Positions 44,733 through 52,649 of a stretch of 64,000 bases of DNA are shown one piece after another. Source of the stretch: Hymenobacter sp. BRD128 (GTDB taxonomy: Bacteria; Bacteroidota; Bacteroidia; Cytophagales; Hymenobacteraceae); contig NZ_CP053908.1 of assembly GCF_013256625.1 (NCBI RefSeq), positions 3,534,001-3,598,000 of the forward strand. The letters run 5' to 3'. The first letter of the stretch is position 1; the number at the start of each line of letters is the position of its first letter. The notes beneath the pieces were generated by a model. It saw only the letters and a list, made by a program, of their open reading frames with translations. It did no database searches and was not told the origin of the DNA. The position numbers were made by a program, and so were the translations under genes.

Positions 44733-47534
44733 ATGACGTTGTTTTCTACCCGCTTGGGCTACCGCACGCTGGCTCTTGCTGCGGCCCTGGCAGTACCTGG
44801 GCTGGCGAGCGCGCAGCAGGGCAGCCCGGCCGTAGTGGCCTTTGCGGCCAAAGCCAAGGCGCAGGGCCTGAGTGCCGGCGACGTGGCCAATGTACTCGTC
44901 ACCAACTCGTATACCGATGCCAGCACCGGTATCACCCACACCTACCTGCAACAACGGGTCAATGGCTTGGTAGTGTTTAACGCCACCGGGGCCGTGCACA
45001 CCGACCCGACGGGTAAAGTAGTATTTGCCGCGCAGGACTTTGTGGTGAACGCCACGGCCAAGGCGGCGCCGCCGACGCCCTCCCTCACGCCCGAGCAGGC
45101 CGTGGTAGCCGCTGCCGTGGGCCTGGGGCTGCCCCGGCCGGTAGGCCTGCGCACAATGGTAGAAGCCCGCGAGGCCGATGGCCTGGTGTTCAACAACGGC
45201 GGCATTTCGGATGAAAATATTCCGGTGCGCCTCCTATACACGCGCCAAGGCGACAAGCTGGTGCTGACGTGGAACGTCACCATCACTCAGCTCAACCGGC
45301 AGCACTCCTGGAATGCCCGCGTGGATGCCCAGACCGGTCGCCTGGTGGAGCACAACGACTACGTCGTAAGTGAGGCGGCTACCTTTAGCGAGGCCGTGCT
45401 GCGGCACCAAAGCCGGCAGTCGCGGGCGGCCTTCGGGCCAGCGGCGGCCCCGGCTAGCGTGCGCAGTATTTTGAGCCCCAGCGCTGCTGGTAGCCTCACG
45501 GTATACCCAGTGCCGCTCGAATCGCCCAACTCGGGCAGCCGGCAGGCAGTGCCGCTAGCCAGCGCCAACCCGACGTACTCGCCCTACGGCTGGCAGGTGA
45601 GCCTGGCGCCGAGCGGTACGTTTCCCGATTCTTACTCGCTCGCCTCCAGCGGCAAGTTTTTGACCCGGGGCAACAACGTAGCCGCCTACGACGACAACAG
45701 CAACACGGTAAGTGGCCCCGGCAACGCCAATTTTAAATCGCCTACCAGCTCGCCCGATGGAGGCCCCACGCTAAATTTCGATTTTCCCTTCGTGCAAACC
45801 GACGGGGCGCGGGCTAATCTGAGTGCTTCCATTACCAATTTATTCTACTGGAATAACATGGTGCACGACGTGATGATGGCGCACGGCTTTAATGAGGTAG
45901 CGGGTAATTTTCAATACAAGAATGCCACCGGCCTCGGCGCGGGCGGTGACCCGGTGCGCGCCGAAGCCCAGGATGGCAGTGGCCGCGACAATGCCAACTT
46001 CTCCATTACTCCCGATGGTACCAGCGGCACCATGCAGATGTATTTGTTTGACAACATCGCTGGTAATAAGCTAGTTATCACTGGCTCAAGCGCGGGAGCC
46101 GGTACTTATCGGTTTGTGTCCGTCGCTTATGGACCTAGCATTACTAAAAAGCCCTTTACCGGCAACCTGGTGCTGGTCAATGACGGCGTATCGGCCGATG
46201 GCGGTGACCACGCCTGTGCCTCGCCTTTTACCAACGCTGCCGCTGTAAGTGGCAATATTGCCTTTATTCAGCGCGGCGGCTGCCCGCAGCTTCAGCTCAA
46301 TCCTAAAGCGACCAACAACTTTTCAGATAAAATACGGCGGGCGCAGGCCAACGGTGCCGTTGGCGTAGTGCTGTTTGACTCGGTAGCTAGCACCAGATAC
46401 CTCTCCATCGGCAGTCCGGATACCGCGGGCATTCGCATTCCGTCCGTCTACATCACCGGGGCTGATGGGTTTAAGCTACGGTCAGTTTTGCAAAGCGGGG
46501 GCAGCCTGGCGGTGGCATCGGCTACGCCGGGCGCCGACTTCGATGGGGCCTTCGACAATGCGGTAGTAAGCCACGAGTATGGGCACGGGGTAACCAACCG
46601 CCTCACGGGCGGCCCCGCCAACGCCAACTGCCTGATTCAGACATATACTTCTAACGACAATACGCTCTACACGCAAGTGATGGGCGAAGGCTGGAGCGAC
46701 TTTATCGGCCTGTGGATGACGACGCAGCCCGGCGATATCGGGAGTACGCCGCGCTACGTCGCCAGTTACCTGCTTGGTGGCACGGCGGCCACCGGGCCGG
46801 GCCTGCGCACGTATCCGTACTCTACTAATATCAGCGTTAACCCCTTGACCTACGGCCGGGTGGGCAGCAATGCTACCTACAGCGAAACGCACGGACTAGG
46901 GGAAATATGGGCGGAGACACTCTGGGAGCTGAACTGGCAGTTTATCAACCGCTATGGCTACAACGCCGATATGTTTGGCACCACCGGCGGCAACAACCAA
47001 ATGCTTAAACTGGTACTTGATGGCTGCAAGATTCAGGTGTGCAACCCTGGCTTTCTGGACGGGCGCGACGCCCTGCTCCGGGCCGATACGCTTACCAACC
47101 GCGCGGCCAACGCCGACATTATCTGGAACGTGTTTGCCCGCCGTGGCATGGGCAACACCGCCGTACAGGGCGACCGCGTGAATGGCACTCCCCGCCTCAC
47201 GGGCATCAAAGAAGCGTTTGACCTGCCGCCCAATGTAAAACCCATCACCCTGGCTACCCAAAACGGCGTAACGGTGAGCAACGCGCTCGAAGCCTTCCCC
47301 AACCCGGCCCAGGACCGCCTCACCGTGCGCACGCAGCTAGCCAGCACGGTGCCCATGCGCGTGGCCGTGCTCGACCTGCTGGGCAAAACGGTGCTTTCGA
47401 CCACCGTGCCCACTGCCCAGATGCAGCACACCGGCGCTGAGCTGAACACCGGCGGCCTCGCCACTGGCCTCTACGTGGTGCGCGTCACGACCTCGGAAGG
47501 CACCTACACTACCAAGGTGACCATTCAACACTAG
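44733..47534 (+). CDS. T9SS-secreted M36 family metalloprotease with PA insertion
   Basis: A 933-residue secreted fungalysin-type protease. It has a signal peptide (about 1-27, ending ASAQQ), then an FTP-type propeptide (SYTDASTGITHTYLQQRVNG, LTPEQAVVAAAVGLG). A protease-associated (PA) domain is inserted about residues 475-590 (HACASPFTNAAAVSGNIAFI, IRRAQANGAVGVVLFD). The zinc site is HEYGH, with the third ligand Glu in GEGWSDFIGLWM. It ends with a type A sorting domain (FPNPAQDRLTVRT ... LATGLYVVRVTT), which means export by T9SS. I chose the ATG at 44733 for its signal peptide. A likely digestive enzyme. Confidence 0.95.
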   Translation: MTLFSTRLGYRTLALAAALAVPGLASAQQGSPAVVAFAAKAKAQGLSAGDVANVLVTNSYTDASTGITHTYLQQRVNGLVVFNATGAVHTDPTGKVVFAAQDFVVNATAKAAPPTPSLTPEQAVVAAAVGLGLPRPVGLRTMVEAREADGLVFNNGGISDENIPVRLLYTRQGDKLVLTWNVTITQLNRQHSWNARVDAQTGRLVEHNDYVVSEAATFSEAVLRHQSRQSRAAFGPAAAPASVRSILSPSAAGSLTVYPVPLESPNSGSRQAVPLASANPTYSPYGWQVSLAPSGTFPDSYSLASSGKFLTRGNNVAAYDDNSNTVSGPGNANFKSPTSSPDGGPTLNFDFPFVQTDGARANLSASITNLFYWNNMVHDVMMAHGFNEVAGNFQYKNATGLGAGGDPVRAEAQDGSGRDNANFSITPDGTSGTMQMYLFDNIAGNKLVITGSSAGAGTYRFVSVAYGPSITKKPFTGNLVLVNDGVSADGGDHACASPFTNAAAVSGNIAFIQRGGCPQLQLNPKATNNFSDKIRRAQANGAVGVVLFDSVASTRYLSIGSPDTAGIRIPSVYITGADGFKLRSVLQSGGSLAVASATPGADFDGAFDNAVVSHEYGHGVTNRLTGGPANANCLIQTYTSNDNTLYTQVMGEGWSDFIGLWMTTQPGDIGSTPRYVASYLLGGTAATGPGLRTYPYSTNISVNPLTYGRVGSNATYSETHGLGEIWAETLWELNWQFINRYGYNADMFGTTGGNNQMLKLVLDGCKIQVCNPGFLDGRDALLRADTLTNRAANADIIWNVFARRGMGNTAVQGDRVNGTPRLTGIKEAFDLPPNVKPITLATQNGVTVSNALEAFPNPAQDRLTVRTQLASTVPMRVAVLDLLGKTVLSTTVPTAQMQHTGAELNTGGLATGLYVVRVTTSEGTYTTKVTIQH

Positions 47535-47541
47535 CGTTAAT

Positions 47542-47589
47542 GAGAAATTTAGCATGAAGAATGCTCTGTTTTCTCATGCTAAATTTCTC
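47542..47589 (+). terminator. Hairpin terminator after M36 protease
   Basis: Sixteen-base perfect arms (47542-47557, GAGAAATTTAGCATGA, and 47574-47589) with T-rich sequence following. Confidence 0.82.
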
Positions 47590-47606
47590 CTTTTTCATTC
47601 CTTCAT

Positions 47607-47636
47607 AAAAAGCCCAGCTTCGGCCGGGCTTTTTTT
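47607..47636 (+). terminator. Second hairpin terminator
   Basis: AAAAAGCCC at 47607-47615 pairs with GGGCTTTTT at 47626-47634, with T run after. It is a tandem terminator 18 bases past the first. Confidence 0.78.
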
Positions 47637-47657
47637 GGGCGCGTACTACACTGGCTT

Positions 47658-48074
47658 ATGTCCGACTTCCCTACCCGCCCCGATGCGGCGCTGCTAGCCC
47701 TGCGCCCGGCCATTGCCGGCCAGCCGGCCGCCATTCCCACGCCCGGCACCGTGGCCGACTTTCAGCACCAGGTGCTGCGGCCGGTGCTCAAGTTGCAGCA
47801 CGCCGTGCTACTGGCCACCGTGGCCGATTTTGCCCGCGACTACCGTCTGCCGCTAGCCCCCGCCGAGGCCACCCGCCTGCTCACCGAGCTGCTGGCGCGC
47901 AATGCCCGCCTGCGCGCCACCATTGCGGGGCTAGCCGTGGGCCTGCTCACCACGCCCGAATTGGCGTTCTTTCGCCAGCACCGGGCCGAACTCACGCGCC
48001 GCCTGCTCGACCTGGCCGGGCAGCGCGTGCTCAGCAGCCTGCCCGAGCTGTTGACGCAGCTGCCCCCCGCCTAA
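47658..48074 (+). CDS. Hypothetical protein
   Basis: A 138-residue cytoplasmic protein I do not recognise. It is Leu/Ala-rich and probably all helical: LRPVLKLQHAVLLATVADFARDYRL, PAEATRLLTELLARNARLR (kept short here) and ELTRRLLDLAGQRVLSSLPELL. No membrane segment or signal peptide. It has a clear start ATG and codon use like its neighbours. The last 18 bases, including the stop, are part of a long perfect palindrome. It stands alone between terminators. Confidence 0.68.
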   Translation: MSDFPTRPDAALLALRPAIAGQPAAIPTPGTVADFQHQVLRPVLKLQHAVLLATVADFARDYRLPLAPAEATRLLTELLARNARLRATIAGLAVGLLTTPELAFFRQHRAELTRRLLDLAGQRVLSSLPELLTQLPPA

Positions 48075-48130
48075 AAAAAGCGCGCCGCCCGGTGCCGGGC
48101 GGCGCGCTTTTTTTAGGCGGGGGGCAGCTG
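48057..48130. terminator. 74-base perfect palindrome spanning a stop codon
   Basis: Two 36-base arms (48057-48092 and 48095-48130) that are perfect inverted copies around TG. The left arm contains the last five codons and TAA of the hypothetical gene; the right arm lies just before the terC stop. The core AAAAAAAGCGCGCC.../...GCGCTTTTTTT acts as a bidirectional terminator. Confidence 0.85.
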
Positions 48131-48139
48131 ATTGGCTGC

Positions 48140-48961
48140 TTAATCGTTTGGCGAATCGCGCAGGTGCACCGGGCCGTTTTTGCTTTTGCGGCGCAGGCGC
48201 ATGTTCAGCAGCTCTACTACCAGCGAGAAGGCCATGGCAAAGTACAGGTAGCCTTTTTCGACTTCCTTGTGGGCGGCCTCCATCACCAGCATAAAGCCAA
48301 TCATGATGAGAAACGACAGCGCCAGCATCTTGATGGTCGGGTTGCGGTTCACGAAGTCGGCCACCGCGCCACTGAAGGCCAGCATAATGCCCATAGCGCA
48401 GATAACGGCCGCTATCATCACCAGCACATTGTCCACGAGGCCCACGGCCGTGAGGATAGAATCGAAGCTGAAAACAATGTCAATGACAATGATTTGCAAG
48501 ATGATAGTCCCCAGCTTGGCGTGGGTTTTGGCCACGTTTTCGTCTTCTTCCTCGCCTTGCAGCTTGGTATGAATTTCGGTAGTGCTCTTATAAATCAGGA
48601 ACAAGCCGCCCGCCATCAAGATAAGGTCGCGCCCACTCACGCCAAAGTCTTTAATCAGCGGCGGCAAGTTGATGGTAAACAGCGCCGCGCGCAGGCTCAC
48701 AATCCAAGAGATGCTGAGCAGCAGCCCGATGCGAAACAACAGCGCCAGCAGCAGGCCAATGGTGCGGCCCCGAGTCTGCTCATTCGGGGCTAGCCGGTTG
48801 ACGGTGATGGAGATAAAGATGATGTTGTCAATCCCCAGCACGATTTCCATCAGCGTGAGGGTGAGCAGGCTAACCCAGGTTTGCACCTGCGAGAAAGCCG
48901 CGAAGTGCTCAGGCGAAAAAGCAGCGAGTGGTGACAAAAAGGCTCCTAAAAAGGCAAACAA
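48140..48961 (-). CDS. TerC family integral membrane protein
   Basis: A 273-residue membrane protein with about seven hydrophobic segments. Conserved Asp motifs are EIVLGIDNIIFISI near residue 40 and DIVFSFDSILTAVG near residue 155. TerC/Alx proteins move or sense metal ions (manganese, tellurite resistance); recent work links them to Mn2+ export and metalation of secreted proteins. A cytoplasmic loop (KLQGEEEDENVAKTH) is acidic. The last part is RRKSKNGPVHLRDSPND. Single gene, start ATG at 48961. Confidence 0.93.
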   Translation of the reverse strand: MFAFLGAFLSPLAAFSPEHFAAFSQVQTWVSLLTLTLMEIVLGIDNIIFISITVNRLAPNEQTRGRTIGLLLALLFRIGLLLSISWIVSLRAALFTINLPPLIKDFGVSGRDLILMAGGLFLIYKSTTEIHTKLQGEEEDENVAKTHAKLGTIILQIIVIDIVFSFDSILTAVGLVDNVLVMIAAVICAMGIMLAFSGAVADFVNRNPTIKMLALSFLIMIGFMLVMEAAHKEVEKGYLYFAMAFSLVVELLNMRLRRKSKNGPVHLRDSPND

Positions 48962-49046
48962 GTGAAGTAAGGGTGAAAAATACGGCAGCCGCGCCCAATG
49001 GCGCGGGCCCCGCTGGCCAGCCCGAATGCAAGCGCCGACGGGCCGG

Positions 49047-49538
49047 CTACGACTTCATATTCACAAATTGCAGCGGCTGGCCATTATCGGTGCGGCGCAG
49101 CAGGGCGATAACGGCCTGTAAGTCATCAATCTTCTTGGCCGACACGCGAATCTGGTCGTCCTGCATCTGGGCCTCAACCTTGATTTTGCTGTCCTTGATG
49201 TTTTTGATGATTTTGCGGCCCGCGTCTTTATCTACGCCCGCGCGCACCTTGATAGTTTTCTTCACGAGCGTACCGCTAGCCTGCTCTTCGGCCGTGAAGT
49301 CGAGGGCCGTGCCGTCGATGCCCTGCTTCACCACGCGCGTGAGCAGAATATCCTCCAACGCCTTGATACGCATAGAGTTTTCGGAGCTGAGCTGGATGGT
49401 ATTGCCTTTTTTATCGAGCTCGATGCCGCCCTTGGTATCGCGCAGGTCGTAGCGCGTAGCCAATTCTTTCTTGGCGGTATTGATGGCGTTTTCCAGCGTT
49501 TGCGGGTCTACTTTGCTGACGATGTCGAAGGAAGGCAT
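49047..49538 (-). CDS. YajQ family nucleotide-binding protein
   Basis: A 163-residue YajQ-family protein: MPSFDIVSKVDPQTLENAIN, KKELATRYDLRDTKG, LTRVVKQGIDGTALDF, KVRAGVDKDAGRKIIKNIKD and VEAQMQDDQIRVSAKKIDDL. Some members bind cyclic di-GMP and act with a transcription factor, others have no clear role. I chose the ATG at 49538 because the longer frame to 49856 crosses into the divergent thioesterase gene. Cytoplasmic. Confidence 0.95.
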   Translation of the reverse strand: MPSFDIVSKVDPQTLENAINTAKKELATRYDLRDTKGGIELDKKGNTIQLSSENSMRIKALEDILLTRVVKQGIDGTALDFTAEEQASGTLVKKTIKVRAGVDKDAGRKIIKNIKDSKIKVEAQMQDDQIRVSAKKIDDLQAVIALLRRTDNGQPLQFVNMKS

Positions 49539-49691
49539 GGGTAAAAATACGTAACTGAAACCAGGCGGCGGGCCTAGCCAGGCCCGGGCAGTAAAGGTAC
49601 GGATTGGCCGGAAGCGTGTTTTGCGCGCATCTTCGCCGCCCGGCCCGGCCCCGGCGGAGTTTCCGCCGGCTTCTACGCCTTTTTGCTTCGT

Positions 49692-50144
49692 ATGCCTTCT
49701 CCCCCTACCGACTGGCCGGCCCTGGTGGCCCACTACAACCGCATCAATCGCTACGGCCAAGCCAATGGCATGACGCTCACGGTAGCCGAGCCGGGGCAGG
49801 CCGAGTACCGCATGGTTATTCAGGAAGCCCATCTCTCGTCGCCGGGCACGGCGCACGGCGGCGTGCTGGCCGGGCTTATGGATGCCGTGCTGGGGGCGGC
49901 AGCGCTCACGCTAGCCTACACGGCTGGCGACCTGGTATCGACGGTCGAATTCAAAATTAACTACCTGCGCCCCGTGCACCTCGGCGACGATCTGCGCGCC
50001 GTGGCTAGGGTCGAGCACACCGGCAAGTCGATTATCGTGGCCAGCGGCACCATCTACCGCCAGGCCGACGATGCCGCCGACCCCGCCGTGGCCCAGGGCC
50101 TGGGCACCTTCAACCGCTACCCGGTGGCCAAAAAGCAGCTGTAA
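49692..50144 (+). CDS. PaaI family thioesterase
   Basis: A 150-residue hotdog-fold acyl-CoA thioesterase. The active region is SSPGTAHGGVLAGLMDAVLG, with VSTVEFKINYLRPVHLGDDL and ASGTIYR strands in the usual order. The Asp of LMDAV is the likely catalytic residue. The thioester substrate cannot be named. I chose the ATG at 49692. Divergent from yajQ, followed by a strong terminator. Confidence 0.92.
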   Translation: MPSPPTDWPALVAHYNRINRYGQANGMTLTVAEPGQAEYRMVIQEAHLSSPGTAHGGVLAGLMDAVLGAAALTLAYTAGDLVSTVEFKINYLRPVHLGDDLRAVARVEHTGKSIIVASGTIYRQADDAADPAVAQGLGTFNRYPVAKKQL

Positions 50145-50153
50145 CCCGGCACG

Positions 50154-50188
50154 AAAAAGCCCCGCTGCTACCCGGCAGCGGGGCTTTT
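50154..50188. terminator. Bidirectional hairpin terminator
   Basis: Fourteen-base perfect arms (50155-50168 and 50175-50188, AAAAGCCCCGCTGC and complement) with A/T flanks, between convergent genes. Confidence 0.87.
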
Positions 50189-50220
50189 ACAACTAATTAG
50201 CTTAGCTAGCCAGGGCCTGC

Positions 50221-51312
50221 TTACAGCACGGCGCCCATTGAGTGCGCCACAGTAGTTGGCTCGTAATCGCCGTCTTCGTCGCCCGTCATGGCGGGGGCGG
50301 CTACTTTGCGCACGTTGCGGGCGCAGTCCTCGTCGCGGTGGTTGCGGCCCACCGTGAACTCGACCCAGTCGCCTTCGCGCAGGTCATTGAAGTCGCCTTC
50401 CGACAAATCGGCGTAGCTAAAAAACAGATTGTTAGGCGGCATCACCACGAAGCCAAAGCCGTTTTTCAGGTTTTTGATGGTGCTGATGCCGATGGTGCCA
50501 ACCGGGCCGGCGGCCGTGGGGCCGGTGGGGCGCACGGCGCGGCTGGCGGCCGTGGCTGCACTAGCGGCGGCAGCGGCCGGCGCGTAGCTCTGGCCGTTGG
50601 TGGCGTGGCCATTAGTAGCGGCCGGGGCGGGCATGGTGGCAAACGCGGCGGGCTCGCTCTGCGTCACAAACATGTTCTCTACTACCTCATCCTGCTCCTG
50701 CAAGCCACGGTCGATAACGGCGTGCATGGCCACCGGGTAGGTAGCCTGCTCCAGCAGGTGCTGCGAGGCGCGCGTCACGCGGGTTTCGCCCTTAAAGTCT
50801 TCGTACTTAAAGTCCCAGTTGAGCAGCATCACGCGGGTGCCCACGGTGTTGAGCTTGCGAATGAGCGGCACGTAGTCGGAGTCGCCGGCGATGAGCACCA
50901 CTACATCAAGAGTTTTGTGCAGCGCCATTTCGAGGGCTTCGAGGCTCAGCCACACGTCGATACCCTTTTCCTGGAGGCGGCCGTCGCGGGTTTTGAGGGG
51001 CATGTAGTGCGTGCACACGCCCAGGTTCATCAGAATATCGTCGAGCAGGCGGTCGTGGAAGAGGCGGTCCTTATCACGGGCTTCGGTGGCCGAGAGGCGG
51101 CCCCGAAAAAAATGGGAGGTTGTAATCTGCGCGAGGCGCACATCTACGTCTTCTTCTTCGGCTACCTGGTGGCGGATAAATTCGTGCAGGCCTTCGAGGC
51201 TAATGCGGGCCTTGCGCTCATGCTGGAAATAGTAATAATCACTAATCTTAAGAAAATAATTGCCGTCGTAGAAAACGCCGACCCGGATGAGCGGACTATT
51301 CATCTGGTTCAT
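50221..51312 (-). CDS. NYN-domain ribonuclease-like protein with C-terminal cold-shock domain
   Basis: A 363-residue cytoplasmic protein. Residues about 5-175 form a NYN/PIN-like nuclease domain of the LabA type: VGVFYDGNYFLKI with the first Asp, EKGIDVWLSLEALEMAL, and VVLIAGDSDYVPLIRKL. An Ala/Pro/Thr linker (about 235-285) joins to a cold-shock/OB domain (about 288-350): LKNGFGFVVMPPNNLFFSYADL and GDWVEFTVGRN. Together this suggests a nuclease guided by single-stranded RNA binding. I chose the ATG at 51312. The 230 bases upstream hold no gene. Function is inferred. Confidence 0.88.
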   Translation of the reverse strand: MNQMNSPLIRVGVFYDGNYFLKISDYYYFQHERKARISLEGLHEFIRHQVAEEEDVDVRLAQITTSHFFRGRLSATEARDKDRLFHDRLLDDILMNLGVCTHYMPLKTRDGRLQEKGIDVWLSLEALEMALHKTLDVVVLIAGDSDYVPLIRKLNTVGTRVMLLNWDFKYEDFKGETRVTRASQHLLEQATYPVAMHAVIDRGLQEQDEVVENMFVTQSEPAAFATMPAPAATNGHATNGQSYAPAAAAASAATAASRAVRPTGPTAAGPVGTIGISTIKNLKNGFGFVVMPPNNLFFSYADLSEGDFNDLREGDWVEFTVGRNHRDEDCARNVRKVAAPAMTGDEDGDYEPTTVAHSMGAVL

Positions 51313-51544
51313 AAAATACAGAACGTTGGTGGGGGTAAAAATTTGTGAATGGGGTAGCAGTTGGAATAAAGCCCGCCGGCTAACGGCACTGCGGGCTGAC
51401 ACAGTAAGAATAAGCGACTTACGGGGCACACAGGTCTAGGTGAGCTGTGCTGTTATACTATACACCAGGATATTTTTCCGCCACCGTGCCACTCGCTCAA
51501 CTGCGAAGCTAAGACACGACCGGTACATACACAAGTAATTCATT

Positions 51545-52282
51545 TTAAAACCCAATGCGCCCGATAGCCAGCCCCAGCACCAGCAGGCCATAGCCCAGGC
51601 AGATGGCAGCTTCTAGGATATTCCCGGTTTTGGAGCCAGTGCTGAGCAGCGGTATTTTGAAGCAGATGCCCACGGGCCGCAGCCACTGTACCCCCGATTT
51701 GGTGAGGGTGTCGGCCAGCAGGTGCGAAGCGTAGCCGGCCCCGGCATACTGCGCAATGCCGCGCCAGCCCAGCGCGTGGTCGGCCAGGTAGCCAATGTAG
51801 GTCCAGAGCGCGGTAGCCCAAAGGGTGTGCGTCCAGGTGCGGTGGGCCGTGAAGGGGGCCACCGCGATAAACGTGCCCAGCAGGCTCAGCCACAAGTACT
51901 GCGCATACAGGCCCGCCAGCACCGTGGCTAGCCCCGTAAAAAGCAATGCCAGCCGGCGGGCCGAGCCGCCCTGCAAGGCCACGCCCAGCAGCCCGAAGGC
52001 CAGGGCCGCCGTGTAGGTGAGGCGCTGGTCGGGGCCGGGCCGCAGCTGCCAATAGGCGTAGGCCGCCAGCCCCAGCGCCGCTAGCCCAAAAGCCCAGCGC
52101 ACGTAGCCGTAAGTGAAGCCCAACCGGTGGCTGAGCTTGCTCTCGGGGTGGTCGAGGTCGGGGGCGAGGGCCGAAAAGCCCGCCAGGGCAATGCCGGCGG
52201 GTGAGAATGGAATACCCTTGACGAGGCTAGCCACAGCTACGCCCGTAATGAGGCCGATGGCCAGGTGTGCAGAACCGCGCAA
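51545..52282 (-). CDS. Metal-dependent hydrolase, YdjM-type membrane protein
   Basis: A 245-residue inner-membrane protein. The N-terminus has SAHLAIGLITG and PDLDHPESKLSHRLGF, the His/Asp pattern of the YdjM/LexA-binding-related family (DUF457). A second motif is FTAHRTWTHTLW with HLLADTLTKSGVQWLRP. Several hydrophobic segments lie between. The biochemical role is not established. It follows the small coiled-coil gene by four bases on the same strand, so the two form an operon. Confidence 0.88.
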   Translation of the reverse strand: MRGSAHLAIGLITGVAVASLVKGIPFSPAGIALAGFSALAPDLDHPESKLSHRLGFTYGYVRWAFGLAALGLAAYAYWQLRPGPDQRLTYTAALAFGLLGVALQGGSARRLALLFTGLATVLAGLYAQYLWLSLLGTFIAVAPFTAHRTWTHTLWATALWTYIGYLADHALGWRGIAQYAGAGYASHLLADTLTKSGVQWLRPVGICFKIPLLSTGSKTGNILEAAICLGYGLLVLGLAIGRIGF

Positions 52283-52286
52283 CTAC

Positions 52287-52511
52287 TTACTGCTGGGGAG
52301 CTTCTAAATTATTAAGGTGGCGGGCGTGGTGGCGCAGCTGGTCGTCGTGCTCGAGCAGGTGGTCGGTATTCTCGCGATTTTCTTCGCGCGTGGCTTGCAT
52401 CTGGGATTCCAGGCGGTCAATGCGGCCATTGATTCCCTGTAATTCGGAACGTACTTCGTGCGTCTCCATTGTCAATGCGGCCACTACTTCGGGCAGGTCA
52501 CGCGGATTCAT
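52287..52511 (-). CDS. Small coiled-coil protein
   Basis: A 74-residue protein, strongly charged and with heptad spacing over most of its length (ETHEVRSELQGINGRIDRLE, TDHLLEHDDQLRHHARHL), so it is a likely coiled coil. No signal or membrane segment. It starts MNPRDLPEVV at 52511 and ends five bases before the YdjM-type gene on the same strand. It may partner with that membrane protein. I do not recognise a family. Confidence 0.65.
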   Translation of the reverse strand: MNPRDLPEVVAALTMETHEVRSELQGINGRIDRLESQMQATREENRENTDHLLEHDDQLRHHARHLNNLEAPQQ

Positions 52512-52649
52512 AAAATAACGTACTAAAAATCTTGGCCCAAGTTACGGCGGAAACTTTCGGAGGCTAGCCACGGTATTGTCTGAGCGCCTCGCCCGACCGG
52601 AATTTTGCCCGGCCGGGCTGCCTGCTTTTAGCCCACCAAGTCAAATTTT

